64,000 bases of DNA from Azorinus chamasolen (Eukaryota; Mollusca; Bivalvia; Cardiida; Solecurtidae), in NCBI GenBank assembly GCA_963576725.1, contig OY755240.1:58900633-58964632 (forward strand), in the 5' to 3' direction. Below, piece after piece: positions 29,985 to 40,484 of this stretch. A program made the translations under genes and the position numbers. Position 1 is the stretch's first letter, and each line of letters opens with the position of its first letter. The notes beneath the pieces were generated by a model. The model saw only the letters and a list, made by a program, of their open reading frames with translations, was not told the DNA's origin and ran no database searches.

Positions 29985-30115
29985 GTTCAGTTTAGTATAG
30001 TCAATGGTCTTAGAAACAAGTGACAGCTTAATGCAGGGTGAAAGTCACCCAGAAAGCTCCTCATGGAGCTTTCTGCTTGACTTTATCCCTGCATAAAGCA
30101 GCCATCTGCCTAAAA
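29985..30115. repeat. TA2/TA3-type hairpin core
   Basis: GACAGCTTAATGCAGGGTG against CCCTGCATAAAGCAGCC, centre AAGCTCCTCATGGAGCTTT. The 67-codon open frame here is an artefact. Confidence 0.65.
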
Positions 30116-30366
30116 GTTTCTATTTTTTCTCTACTAGAATCCTGGTTTAGATGGGGTTTATTGCATTCCTCCGACTTTCACATTATACCAAATTGTACCA
30201 AAGGGTCATCCGTAAATCTTCTCTCCAAGGGTCAGTCATGAGATGTCATGTTTAAGTATTAATCCTAAACCACATGATTATTTATGTAAGAAATAATAAC
30301 AGTGTGATCATTAATAAGCTTGCTTTTGAAATGACATATATAAATGTCTGATCCTACAGATTTTGT

Positions 30367-30601
30367 TTAACTCATTCTCTCCTACGCTATTTTTAGACTC
30401 AACCTTTTTGAATTAATCTACCGAAAAGGAGCATTAACTAGAGTAGAGAAAAGGAAACTTTTTAGAATTATGTAGTTTGAAACCATTGTGATAAATAGAG
30501 CATTTGCTCCTATAGGAGCAAATGCTCTATTTATCACAATGGTTTAACAATGTGAATTTTATAGAGGCGCAAAAATGCGTCACTAGGGGGTAATGTATTA
30601 A
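30367..30601. mobile_element. TT2 MITE
   Basis: TTAACTCATTCTCTCCTACG to CACTAGGGGGTAATGTATTAA. Perfect hairpin at about 30478-30544, centre GCTCCTATAGGAGC. The GGGGGTAATG end marks the subtype also at 16390. Confidence 0.9.
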
Positions 30602-30752
30602 GCCATCACTTCCCTTTTAACTTATAAAATTAAGTTAATGAATATTCATGAAGTGATCAATTCATGCATAAATGTTCAACAGGGAAATGTTTACAATCGT
30701 ACCTGGGCACAAACATGGTTGGCCTTGGGATAAACTGTAGAATCAGATTACT

Positions 30753-30961
30753 ATACAGTAAAACCTCTCTTTAACGGCCACTAAATTATGTTAATTAGTT
30801 GGTATTTAGGGCAGGTGGCTGGTCAAAGCAATGTGAAAGTAAAACAGAACGCTCCTATAGGAGCGTTCTGTTTTACTTTCAGCTTGCTTTAAGCAGCCAC
30901 TTGCCTTTAACACAAAATACTTGATGTAATTTAGTGGTCGTTATAGAGAGGTTTTACTGTA
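30753..30961. mobile_element. TA1 MITE
   Basis: TACAGTAAAACCTCTCTTTAA to AGAGAGGTTTTACTGTA. Palindrome centre GCTCCTATAGGAGC; arms differ at TGGTCAAAGC. Confidence 0.92.
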
Positions 30962-31131
30962 GCTCCATAAGCAAAAAGAGAAGGCATGCAAGAGTTGTCT
31001 GATCCGGGTCTATTCTGTTTGCAAACGTGCCAAAAGTAGTCCATTTGAGTGAAAGATCATGCTGCTACATTGTATTTTGTTTCGCTGACGAGGTTAGCAT
31101 GTTTAATGCATGAATAAATAGGAGTGAACTC

Positions 31132-31312
31132 TTTAACCATTTCCTTCATATAAACGACTTTTCACGCATTTGCAAATAGAGTAGGCCCATATCAGACGAA
31201 TACTATAGAAGCCGTCTGATCAGGTTCTGTTCTGTTTCAGGGTCTGTTCTGATCAGGGTCTGTTCTGTTTCATTGTATTTTCTGATCAGGGTCTACACTG
31301 TTTGCATGTGTC
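31132..31312. mobile_element. TT1a element with amplified arm segment
   Basis: TTTAACCATTTCCTTCATA, hairpin from about 31165, where the right-arm piece GATCAGGGTCTGTTCTGTTT is repeated three times with variation before CTGTTTGCATGTG. Confidence 0.7.
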
Positions 31313-31407
31313 CTATATATGATATCATGGGGTTTTATTAGGGTTAAAGAAATGTGTTGTCATGCAGGTCTATTGAGTTGCCAGTGTCAGTGTATTGACG
31401 TGTCAAT

Positions 31408-31495
31408 ACAGTAGAACCTGTCGTAAGCTTAATGCGGGTCGACAATAATATAGAAAGCTCCTATAAGAGTTGTCTGCCTTACTTTTGTCTAAAAA
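31408..31495. mobile_element. TA2 deletion derivative
   Basis: TACAGTAGAACCTGTCGTAAG runs directly into the hairpin arm TTAATGCGGGTCGACAATAA; the left flank is deleted and the right half is lost. Confidence 0.6.
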
Positions 31496-31643
31496 CAGAA
31501 AAGCGGACAGAAATAAAGACCAAGTTACACGTGTACATGTATATACATGTTATATATGTTTTTTTTTATCTCAAACAGACGAACAACATATTGTTAATAA
31601 TTATTATATAAAATCATTCTTAAATACACATATATTTCATATA

Positions 31644-31843
31644 TGTACTATTGGATTACAATAGAATCTGTATGTATCGGCTATAAAATGAATCACCATG
31701 GCGGTCTGTAGGAGCAGGTGATTGCTTAATGCAGAATGGAAGAGGAGTGCACTACTTCCATCCTATATTAAGCTACAACCTGTCTTAAAATCCAGAATTA
31801 TACTATTTTTTGTCGGTCCTAGCGGACAGGATGTTATTGTATC
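31644..31843. mobile_element. TA2-like variant
   Basis: TACAATAGAATCTGTATGTAT to GCGGACAGGATGTTATTGTA. Hairpin at about 31716-31780, arm TTGCTTAATGCAGAATGGAAG. The phrase TCACCATGGCGG recurs at 43413 beside another TT1a insertion. Confidence 0.65.
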
Positions 31844-31861
31844 ATGATCTCCGGTACTTTG

Positions 31862-32069
31862 TACAGTAGAACCTCTCTATAACGGCCACTAAATTGTGTT
31901 AATTAGTTGGTATTTAGGGCAGGTGACTGCTTAAAGCAAGGTGAAAGTAAAACAGAACGCTCCTATAGGAGCGTTCTGTTCTACTTTCACCTTACTTTAA
32001 GCAGCCACCTGCCTTTAACACAAAACATTGGATGTAATTTAGTGGTTGTTATAGAGAGGTTTTACTGTA
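31862..32069. mobile_element. TA1 MITE
   Basis: TACAGTAGAACCTCTCTATAA to AGAGAGGTTTTACTGTA, 208 bp. Palindrome centre GCTCCTATAGGAGC. Followed by (TA)n and poly-T at 32072-32100. Confidence 0.93.
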
Positions 32070-32123
32070 GAATATATATATATATATATATTTTTTTTTT
32101 GTCATATGTTACATACATGTAAT

Positions 32124-32334
32124 TATGTACAACAAAACCTGTCTTAAGTAGCCATCAACAGAGGTCTACTTGTAGATATGTACGGCAGATGGTAGCTTAG
32201 GTGGGTCAAACGTAACGCAGAAAGGCCCTGTAGGAGCTTTTTACATTACTTTTACCCTGCAGTAAGCAACCCGCTGCTTTTTAAGTCTCCTATGTTCAAT
32301 AAATGAATGGCCACTTAGGGCAGGTTCTAATGTA
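32124..32334. mobile_element. TA2 MITE
   Basis: TACAACAAAACCTGTCTTAAG to GGGCAGGTTCTAATGTA. Hairpin at about 32185-32270, centre CCCTGTAGGAGC. Related TA2 at 44446-44595 lies in the paralogous block. Confidence 0.8.
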
Positions 32335-32555
32335 CTCAACCTTTTACTTCATAAATATCCATGGAAGACTCCACCCATTACGAACATTAATGAATCATGT
32401 GTATATTGTAATATAGAACAAATACACACATAGCTATTCCAACTATTATAGAATCAGATTTAAGATATTCTAGAAGCAAACAGAGTTAACCCTGATCTGG
32501 GTCTTCTGTGTTTGCAAATGTGATAAAAAATATTCTCTATGGAGTAAAGGGTTAA
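32335..32555. mobile_element. TT1a MITE in the beta block
   Basis: CAACCTTTTACTTCATAAATA to GGAGTAAAGGGTTAA. The hairpin has collapsed to GCAAACAGAGTTAACCCTG and GATCTGGGTC. The paralogous copy is at 44596-44834. Confidence 0.75.
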
Positions 32556-32789
32556 GCCTTTATCACTTTCCTCCATAGGCTATTTTTAGACACAACCTCT
32601 TTGAATCAATCTACCGAAAAGGAGCATTAACTAGAGAAAATGAAAAGTTTAAAATTGTGTAGTTTTGAAACCGTTGTGATAAATAGAGCATCTGCTTCTA
32701 TTGGAGCAAATGTTCTATTTATCACAATGGTTTCATAAAGTGACCTTTACAGAGGCGTAGAAAGGCGTATTTATGGGGTAAAGGGTTAA
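32552..32789. mobile_element. TT2 MITE absent from the paralogous block
   Basis: TTAAGCCTTTATCACTTTCC to GGGGTAAAGGGTTAA. Hairpin at about 32663-32732, centre GCTTCTATTGGAGC. The sister block has a single TTAA at 44831-44834, so this is a post-duplication insertion. Confidence 0.85.
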
Positions 32790-33136
32790 CCCTTTAAACT
32801 GACGGAGTTTTAAAAATATCTGCTAACACATGCAAGTTGTATTTTAGACCAATTTGGATCTGCTTGTCTTGGCGTCTCCTCATGACCCATAACAACCCTA
32901 TAATCGAGTTTCTATAAGACAATTAGAGAAAATAACATAACAAAATGACACAGAAACAGTTTTGAAGATGACAGTTTAAAGTTATGATTATTAAATCTGT
33001 CGTCTGCTGCAATTTTCACCTTGTCTCCAAAGTTCCAAACACCATAATTACATTATCCTGAGACACTCGACGTCTCATCTAGATCCAAACCGTTTGCATA
33101 AGTAAGTACGCAGATTCGCGGTCGATAGTGGAAGAG
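32790..33136. other. Duplicated beta-block spacer
   Basis: Tracks 44835-45584 with interruptions: GCAAGTTGTATTTTAGA, GAAACAGTTTTGAAGATGAC, CGTCTGCTGCAATTTTCACC. No coding frame conserved between the two copies. Confidence 0.6.
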
Positions 33137-33385
33137 TTAACCCTTTCCCTCATATAAACGCCTTTTCACGCATTTGCATACAGAACAGACCCAGATCAGA
33201 CGGCTCCTAGAGGAGCCGTCTGATCAGGGTCTGCTCCGTTTGCTAATAAATTTGGAAGATCGGTTTCTATACTTGCTTAAATGGCTACAATGTTCCACCG
33301 TCCATGTTTCACTGCAACATATTTGTCCATGAATATTCAGAAGGTAGTGAAATTTGTAATAAACATAGAACAGGGAAAGGGTTAA
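33137..33385. mobile_element. TT1b MITE with exact empty site in the paralog
   Basis: TTAACCCTTTCCCTCATATA to CAGGGAAAGGGTTAA, 249 bp. Hairpin at about 33172-33243, centre GCTCCTAGAGGAGC. Flanks GAAGAG and GATATGTTCATC join as GAAGAGTTAAGATAT at 45581-45595, giving the precise TTAA target duplication. Confidence 0.96.
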
Positions 33386-33507
33386 GATATGTTCATCATC
33401 ACATACAAAATGAATTAAGGAACTCCTATTAATTATTCACAAAGTTGAGACAATGGAAATTGCATCGATTAAACAGGAGATTACATGCAACTCTGAATGT
33501 TAAACTG

Positions 33508-33730
33508 TTAACCCTTCTCCCACTCTCCTCGATTTGTCCCGCGTTTGCAAACAACAGAAATCCTGAAAAGTCGCCGGGTCATTCGGTGTCCCATCTGGAT
33601 CTAGGCATCTTAACACTCGGTCAGTAGTTTCGCAAAGCTTGGTTGAATTGGGAGTAGTCAAAATTGCACAAGGTCCAAATTTGAGCGGACATTATTTTGT
33701 CACATAACAAGGATTACCAAGCTACATGTA
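33508..33730. mobile_element. TT7 element
   Basis: TTAACCCTTCTCCCACTCTC, degraded hairpin (GTTTGCAAACAACAGAAATCC), AACACTCGGTCAGTAGTTTCG, GCACAAGGTCCAAATTTGAGC. Right terminus unclear. The sister copy starts at 45916. Confidence 0.65.
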
Positions 33731-33754
33731 TAAGGTAAATCCGTGATTGCTTTT

Positions 33755-33832
33755 GCAAATAACCTGGATCCAGACATGACGCCAAGTGACTCGACGTCTC
33801 ATCAGAATCCAAACTATTTGACACCCGCTGCT
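33755..33832. repeat. TT4-like hairpin
   Basis: GCAAATAACCTGGATCCAGAC against CATCAGAATCCAAACTATTTG around GCCAAGTGACTCGACG. The sister copy is at 46091-46165. Confidence 0.7.
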
Positions 33833-34117
33833 TTGTTTCTTAACCTTTTTCCTGTTCAATATTAATGTAAAAAATAATGGCAACATAAATATTTATTAGC
33901 TCAATGTCATGAGCTTTAATTCTGTCTATCTGCAAATGTTACTGTTCTTCCTAACATATTATCCATGTTCCCATCAGTTTGTAATAAATGAACTTTTGAA
34001 TGTAAATCACACTTTATATTTGTGAGCAAGTACATATTCAACTTGTTGTTTCAGTGCACCAAGAAGCGCTTACATTAAGTCACATCAACTGTTCCCATCG
34101 TTATAAACAAGAAATAT

Positions 34118-34417
<300 letters not shown>

Positions 34418-34787
34418 TTAATCAGTTTTCGTGTTTAACCCTTCGCCTCCGCATACATTTTTATCTATTTAGATTATCGCCAAGCTCAAGCTCCAACGGT
34501 CGTGTCATCAATTTCGTTTCAAAATTGCGTTTCGTTTCATACTCGGACCTGAAACAGTCTTGGTCTAAATGAGACACAGGGTAACTTGAACCTTATTGTT
34601 TTAATAGGTTATGACAGACCTACCATATTAGTGGTAAGAGATAGAAACTAAATCACGGTTTTGTCCACAGCTGACGCATTAAGTGATGAAAATGTGAAAA
34701 TGTGTTTCATTATGACATCAGGCTACGGAGATCAAATTTCGATTTCAGATCATTTCTTTCACTCAGACATCATTGACATTAAATGTT

Positions 34788-34992
34788 AACCTTTTCCTTC
34801 AGTATCCAACATAATAGTCCCAGACCAGACGGCTCCTATATGCTCTGATTGCTTATGCAATTACAATATATCTGATTCTACAGTGTCAATACCACAAATA
34901 TGTTGGTATATACATGTATGCCATTATATAATGCTGCTTAAAATAATTCATGCTGTTATATTTCTTAAATGACATTGAGCAGATAAGGGTTG
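34788..34992. mobile_element. TT1a MITE in the LC8-3 intron
   Basis: TTAACCTTTTCCTTCAGTATC, half hairpin (CCCAGACCAGACGGCTCCTAT), CTACAGTGTCAATACC, end AGATAAGGGTTGA. The paralogous copy is at 46767-46994. Confidence 0.75.
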
Positions 34993-35118
34993 AATATACT
35001 AAACATGTACAAATGAAGATGACAGATGAAGCAGACAGGCGCGGATTTAGAGGGGCGGAGCCCGTCTACGCCCCCTAAAATTGCCAAAACAATTTTTTAG
35101 TAATATTTTAGATCTATA

Positions 35119-35242
35119 TACAGTAAAACCTCACTATAACGACCACTACATTGTGTTAATTAGTTGGTATTTAGAGCAGGTGGCTGCTTAAAGCAATGTG
35201 AAAGTAAAACAGAACGCTCCCATAGGAGCGTTCTGTTTTACT
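35119..35242. mobile_element. TA1 MITE truncated in its second arm
   Basis: TACAGTAAAACCTCACTATAA, palindrome centre GCTCCCATAGGAGC, then stops after TTCTGTTTTACT. Absent from the sister LC8-5 intron. Confidence 0.85.
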
Positions 35243-35359
35243 GCTCTTTTTCAAACACACTATTTATTTATGTCATCAAACATAAAAATCTACCCCCCCT
35301 CCACCCACCCCCTAATCTGAAATCCTGGACCTGCACCTGGCAGAGGATACATTTTGCAG

Positions 35360-35595
35360 ACATTAAAACGTGCTACGAACGCAGATGAATTGTTGATGTC
35401 TTCCTGCATAAAACAGTCAGCAGCTGTTAAAAACCTCCTATTTATTCATGCATTAATCGGTAGCTATAAAGAAGTTGTATTGTACTGCCAAATGAAAGAA
35501 TAAAAATAACACAGCAGGAAAATGTAAAACAAAATGCAACAGAACTCCAGATAGAAAGGAACAGCAAAATGATCCTAAAATCCCACCAAAGCGGA
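35360..35595. other. Duplicated beta-intron sequence
   Basis: Tracks 47745-47960: GCAGATGAATTGTTG, CTGCATAAAAC, GCAGGAAAATGTAAAAC. No gene. Confidence 0.55.
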
Positions 35596-35599
35596 ATAT

Positions 35600-35745
35600 C
35601 TTTAGGCCGTTAAGGCAGATTATAGCTTAATGCAGGATGGAAGTTTTGACGAAAGCTCATGTAGCAGCTTTCGGCTTCCGGCATTAAGCTACCACCTATT
35701 TTTAAAGACATCTATGTTTATTCATTTAGTGATCGATATAAAATA
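35600..35745. mobile_element. TA2 MITE (ends decayed)
   Basis: GGCCGTTAAGGCAGATTATAG, hairpin at 35626-35690 (centre GCTCATGTAGCAGC), then AAAGACATCTATGTTTATTC. The paralog is at 47970-48116. Confidence 0.65.
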
Positions 35746-35835
35746 CAGTTACTGTGATGGATTATATTCGACAGAAATTTGTCAAATCTAAAAATAAACA
35801 TGTACATTACTTGAACTAAAATAGCTCTGGTTACC

Positions 35836-35908
35836 TGTGCAAACAATTTGGGTTTCAGATGAGACTCTGAGTAACTCGGTGTCTCATCAGGATCCACACT
35901 GTTTGTTA
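35836..35908. repeat. TT4 hairpin
   Basis: GCAAACAATTTGGGTTTCAG against CATCAGGATCCACACTGTTTG, centre CTGAGTAACTCGG. Paralog at 48298-48368. Confidence 0.75.
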
Positions 35909-36004
35909 CTGTGACTTTTTTAACATAAAATGAAGAAAATTATGAAAATTGTCGCAGCCTACAAAATTCGTCAGCAAAAGAGCTAAAGTTCAGCTATACA
36001 CCTT

Positions 36005-36170
36005 ACCTTTTTCCGCTATTGTTCAGTTGCTATTCCGGTGGAACTAATTGAAGGAGAATTGAAACTGTATTAAACATTTACTGATGCAGATAATTGTCTG
36101 AGTCGCGATCAGTTGCTGATTGGCTGTTTATTCGCACTTCTTTAGTTGTTTCTGTCACGTAAAGCTGAGT
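36005..36170 (-). promoter_or_regulatory. LC8-3 promoter and non-coding exon 1 (beta type)
   Basis: Minus strand: CAGAAACAACTAAAGAAGTG, one clear CCAAT box (GCCAATCAGC at about 36116-36125), GACTCAGACAATTATCTGC, TTTAATACAG, exon ending GCGGAAAAAG before donor GTAAGG at 36006. No canonical TATAAA. It resembles LC8-5 and differs from the alpha promoters. Confidence 0.7.
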
Positions 36171-36274
36171 TTCAGCTGATGTTTATAGGTTGACACTCAG
36201 GTGAAATTTACATTAAAAAATAAAAATCTATCTTCTTTGAAAAGTACTAATGATATAGCTAAACAGCACGTACT

Positions 36275-36690
36275 GGACCCAGATGGGACGCCTTGGGTCC
36301 AGATGGGACGCCTTGGGTCCAGATGGGACGCTTTGGGTCCAGATAGGACGCATTTGACCCAGATAGAACGCCTTGGGTCCAGATGGGACGCCTTGGGTCC
36401 AGATGGGACGCCTTGGGTCCAGATAGGACGCATTGGACCCGGATAGGACGTTTTTGATCCAGACGGGACATCTTGGACCCAGGTGGGACGCCTTGGATCC
36501 ATATAGGACGCCTTGGATCCAGATGGGACACCTTGGATCCAGATAGGACGCATTGGACCCAGATCGGACGCATTGGGTCCAGATGTGACGCATTGGGCCC
36601 AGATTGGACGCCTCGGGCCACGATTGGATGCATTGGACCCAGATGGGACGCCTTGGATCCAGCTTGGACACATCGGACCCAGATGGGATG
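36275..36690. repeat. 20-bp minisatellite derived from a TT4 hairpin arm
   Basis: About 21 tandem units of TTGGGTCCAGATGGGACGCC with variants (GGACCC/GGATCC, CATT for CCTT). The paralogous site at 48873-48950 has only two such units leading into an intact hairpin (GCCGAGTAACTCGGCGTC). Long open frames on both strands encode a repeating PIWxQG-type peptide and are by-products of the 20-bp period. Confidence 0.95.
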
Positions 36691-36828
36691 CTTAGTAACT
36701 TGTCGTCTTGTCGAAACCTGACTGTTTGTGACTCGATTAGTGGTTTCTTATCAGCCTAATCGGAATCAAACAGAGCCAAAATTGATCATATCCAACCCTT
36801 AGCTGACATTGTGTTTTAAAAGCGGTTA

Positions 36829-37015
36829 ACCATCTCCCTGTTCTATGTTTATTCCAAATTTCAATACAAAATGTACCTACTAATTAGTAATGGACAAAGC
36901 AGTTACAATAAACTGTGGAAGGTGGATTATTGTAGCCATGATGGAATGTAAAGACACACATCTATCATATTCAATTAGCAAACAGAGCGGACCTTGACCG
37001 GAGCATTTATTAGCA
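36829..37015. mobile_element. TT1b MITE truncated at its hairpin
   Basis: TTAACCATCTCCCTGTTC, flank, GCAAACAGAGCGGACCTTGAC, then lost. The paralog is 49038-49266. Confidence 0.8.
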
Positions 37016-37017
37016 AT

Positions 37018-37225
37018 TACAGTAAAACCTCTCTATAACGGCCACTAAATTGTAGTAATTAGTTGGTATTTGGGAAAGGTGATTGCTTAAAGCAAGGTGA
37101 AAGTAGAACAGAACGCTCCTATAGGAGCGTTCTGTTTTACTTTCACCTTGCTTTAAGCGGTCACCTGTCTTTAACACACAATACTTGATGTAATTTAGTG
37201 GCCGGTATAGAGAGGTTTTACTTTA
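37018..37225. mobile_element. TA1 MITE
   Basis: TACAGTAAAACCTCTCTATAA to TAGAGAGGTTTTACTTTA. Palindrome centre GCTCCTATAGGAGC. The block at 62200-62226 lacks it, so it is a later insertion. Confidence 0.9.
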
Positions 37226-37227
37226 AT

Positions 37228-37462
37228 GCCAATTAACCAGTTCCCTGTTCATTGTTCATTCAAGAAATAATGGCATCATTTAATATTATAGCTGATGTTT
37301 TACTGACATATGAACATAACGTATAGTATTGGTAGATACTGTAGAGTCAGGTCCATAAGCGAAAAACGCAGAGTACACCGATCAGACGGCTCCTATAGGA
37401 GTCGTCTAATCTAGGTCTATTCTGTAAATATATGAAAATACGTTTATATGGGCTAACCTACA
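37228..37462. mobile_element. TT1a MITE
   Basis: TTAACCAGTTCCCTGTTC, GTATTGGTAGATACTGTAG, hairpin at about 37358-37428 (centre GCTCCTATAGGAGT), end TATGGGCTAA. Paralog at 62226-62412. Confidence 0.75.
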
Positions 37463-37627
37463 TAACTGAAGAAAAACTCGCCTAGATCTTAATATGGAAA
37501 AACCATCCCATTTTTCGCGTGGAGGGGTCACGGTAAACAAATTGTTTTCTGAAATAAGCCATTGACGTTAATGGGTCCAGCAATTCTTTCACTGAGCAGC
37601 CCTCTGATCTGGGTATACACTGTCCGT

Positions 37628-37852
37628 TTAACCCTTTCCTCCATAGGCTATTTTAGACCCAACCTCTTTGAATGAATCTACTCAAAAGGAGCATTAGAGA
37701 AAAGTAAAATTTTATAATTTTGCAGTTTGAAACCATTGTGATAAATAGAGCATTTGCTCCTATAGGAGCAAATGCTCTATTTATCACAACGGTTTCAAGA
37801 AGTGGTTATTACAGAGGCGTAGAAATGCGTATTTATGGAGGAAAAGGGTTAA
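37628..37852. mobile_element. TT2 MITE
   Basis: TTAACCCTTTCCTCCATAGG to GAGGAAAAGGGTTAA. Perfect hairpin at about 37729-37796 apart from AACGG in one arm. Confidence 0.9.
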
Positions 37853-38050
37853 AGGACACTAGGGCACTAATGGGATAAGACTTTGTGACGCCAGTGAAGA
37901 CATAGAACAGCTATCGCACTTGTTTGTACACTTCAAATATTTGAAAGCCATAGTCGAATTGAGGATGTAACTTGTCTATCATTTCTATGGAGAAATAAAA
38001 TACAAATCTGTGATCCAGAAAATAAGACACTCTGAGAGAACGCCACTTGT
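37853..38050. other. Duplicated spacer S, copy 1
   Basis: GCTATCGCACTTGTTTGTAC with GCCATAGTCGAATTGAGGATG. Shared with 53495-53660 and 62585-62755. No conserved frame, so non-coding. Confidence 0.65.
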
Positions 38051-38293
38051 TTTACCCTTTCACCGCCAATGTTGCATAAATGCACCACGACAAATAGTGC
38101 AGTCCCAGATCAGACGCCGCCTTGGAAAGGCGGCGTCTGGTCAGGGACTTCACTTTTTGTCTCAATCTCTATTTCTATATATGTGCTTATTCCTTTGAAA
38201 TTTTCATTTATTTATCTCATTTCCTTATTGTACCGAATGATTGAAAATAATGATTGCAGACGACAATTAGAAATTTGGTGTCGAAAGGGTTAA
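38051..38293. mobile_element. TT6 MITE
   Basis: TTACCCTTTCACCGCCAATG to GGTGTCGAAAGGGTTAA. Hairpin at about 38088-38162, centre CCGCCTTGGAAAGGCGG. Sister spacers carry an empty TTAA (TTTGTTAATACATG at 53668, CTTGTTAATACATG at 62754). Confidence 0.9.
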
Positions 38294-39065
38294 TGTGTTT
38301 ATTTTTTTCACCGTCGATGTCGCCGGAAAGCAACTCACAGAGCTTGTTGCAATGAACGGACATTTGAATACAATTTGGGTCTAGATGAGACACCGAGTAA
38401 CTCGTTTGACACACTGCAAGTTATCCCATTTCTGTCAATATTGCTAACTCAAATTAAAAGTATACACGTGTAGCTTAATAGGGACAGCATTTTGCCATAC
38501 ATTGTCTAAATTTTGTCTAAACATATTCATTAGTTTTGAATATATCAGCATTTAAATGAAAGCACCCAAAACTCCGTTTTAAACATGATATAGGCATGGA
38601 CTATAGTATTCATTAAAATACTCATATCTTTAAAACCAATGCATATTTTTAAGAGACATTTGGCAGATACATGCACAAATGACTTATCTACAACGGTAAA
38701 TATTTATATTTTAAAGTGTCCGGTTACATTGGTTAAAATACACAATTGATCCAGGGTCCCGTATTTTTGGGACACCCAGTACTTACGTTTAAGAGAAGAA
38801 GTTTAAAGACAGTCCACTTCGGGACATAAGGCAGACGACAGTGTTTGCAGACGAAAATCATTTGGCTTAATCTATAGCTTCGACTACATGAATCCTTTAA
38901 TTGATGAATATTCATGTAATATATAATGTCATCATGAATATTCATTAGAATGTTTTAAAATGGCATATAAACGCAGAAAAAATGGCCATACCAGAAACTG
39001 TAGATTCAGATCTAAATAATTCCATAAGCAAACAAAACATTTCTGTGTCAATGCTATTCGTGGAG
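38294..39065. other. Spacer with TT4 trace
   Basis: Half TT4 hairpin at 38366-38405 (AATTTGGGTCTAGATGAGACACC). CTTTAATCTATAGCTTCGAC-type sequence at about 38870 is shared with 53880 and 62942. No gene. Confidence 0.5.
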
Positions 39066-39285
39066 TTAACCCATTCCCTCATATTGACGACTCTGTAAAA
39101 GTCACGTTGTGAAACCAATGTGATAAATAGAGCATTTGCTCCTATAGGAGCAAATGCTCTATTTATCACAATGGTTTCAAACTACAAAACTCTAAAACAT
39201 TCCTTTTCTCTAGTTAATGCTCCTTTTCGGTAGATTTATTCAAAGAGGTTGGATCTAAAAATAGCCTATGAGGTTAATGGGTTAA
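39066..39285. mobile_element. TT2 MITE (inverted)
   Basis: TTAACCCATTCCCTCATATTG to GAGGTTAATGGGTTAA. Hairpin at about 39109-39177, centre GCTCCTATAGGAGC. Confidence 0.88.
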
Positions 39286-39384
39286 GGGTTAAATACAAGA
39301 ATTATGTTAAGATAAGAACGGATGAATACCGGTATTATCAAGTTTAAAATTAACAACTGAGGTAGGAAAAAGTAAATATTTTAT

Positions 39385-39650
39385 CGTGGCAGAAAATTTA
39401 GGACCAAGAGCTATACTTAATTTATATTACATTCCATAAGCAAACAGAGAAAATCCTGATCACACGACTTCATTGGAGCCGTCCAATCAGGGTCTGCTTT
39501 GTTTGCTAATAAAATTATATAGATCTGATTCTGCAATTTCTGCCAATAACAAAGCAGCCTATGTACACGTCTTATTGTAAACGTTCTGCTATACGCATTT
39601 GTGATATTATTTGTTTCATGGAAACGAAACAGGGAAAGGATTAAAACAAA
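39385..39650. mobile_element. TT1a MITE, uninterrupted
   Basis: TTATCGTGGCAGAAAATTTAG, hairpin 39437-39512 (low-fidelity arms), CTGCAATTTCTGCCAATAAC, end CAGGGAAAGGATTAA. It is the uninterrupted counterpart of 24400-25245. Confidence 0.75.
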
Positions 39651-40002
39651 ACACTCATGTCACTTTCTCACAATTTATATTGTAATCATTATAATAAATT
39701 TATTGTATAAAATATATAAACATTATTTTGATCTTTGGTCACATGTTTGACCAAAGAAGAAACAAAAACATGAATAAACAGTATGGCAGCGGTGAATAAA
39801 TTTTGGATTGTGGAGAAACTCGAGCAGATCGAATGTCTCTAATTTGGTGTATAATGTAAAACTTTCCAAAACACACAAATACTGTCCTTTCAAAAACGAA
39901 TGTATGATTTAATGCTGTCTGTAATTAGGCAGGAAGTGCGTCATTGGCAGCGCGTAGAGCTGGGACCCAGTGCCAAGGGGGGAAGTTGATCGCGAGAACA
40001 GC
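39651..40002 (-). other. LC8-4 3' flank
   Basis: Minus-strand AATAAA at 39699-39704. Sequence is shared with LC8-2 and LC8-6 flanks (TTTGATCTTTGGTCACATG-like block at 39725-39745). Confidence 0.6.
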
Positions 40003-40317
<315 letters not shown>

Positions 40318-40484
40318 TTACACTGTATATATGCACATGTACTAGTAGTCAGCTTTACTCGTTTCGGCCCAAAGAATTCTAGTACCTAAGCACTCTGGCC
40401 CTGTCAGCATTATGAATACAAATGTTACTATGGGTTATATCCGACATATAAACAGATTGAGCCGGTCTAGTTCTCTTAAATTAT

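Larger units (their letters stand above)
30270..31050. mobile_element. TT1a MITE(s) interrupted by TT2 and TA1
   Basis: A TT1a left segment (to CTGATCCTACAGATTTTG) is broken at TTAA by TT2. A second TT1a (CACTTCCCTTTTAACTTAT to GAATCAGATTAC) is broken by TA1 and resumes with TCTATTCTGTTTGCAAACG. Confidence 0.65.

Noticed and set aside
36275..36690. Regularly spaced repeats considered as a CRISPR array.
   Set aside because: Units are contiguous with no spacers, and the surroundings are eukaryotic.
36197..36721. Open frames up to 158 codons on both strands with repeating PSGSKASHLDPRRP-like peptide.
   Set aside because: The 20-bp minisatellite keeps several frames open by its period. No start context, splice sites or conservation at the sister locus, where only two units exist.
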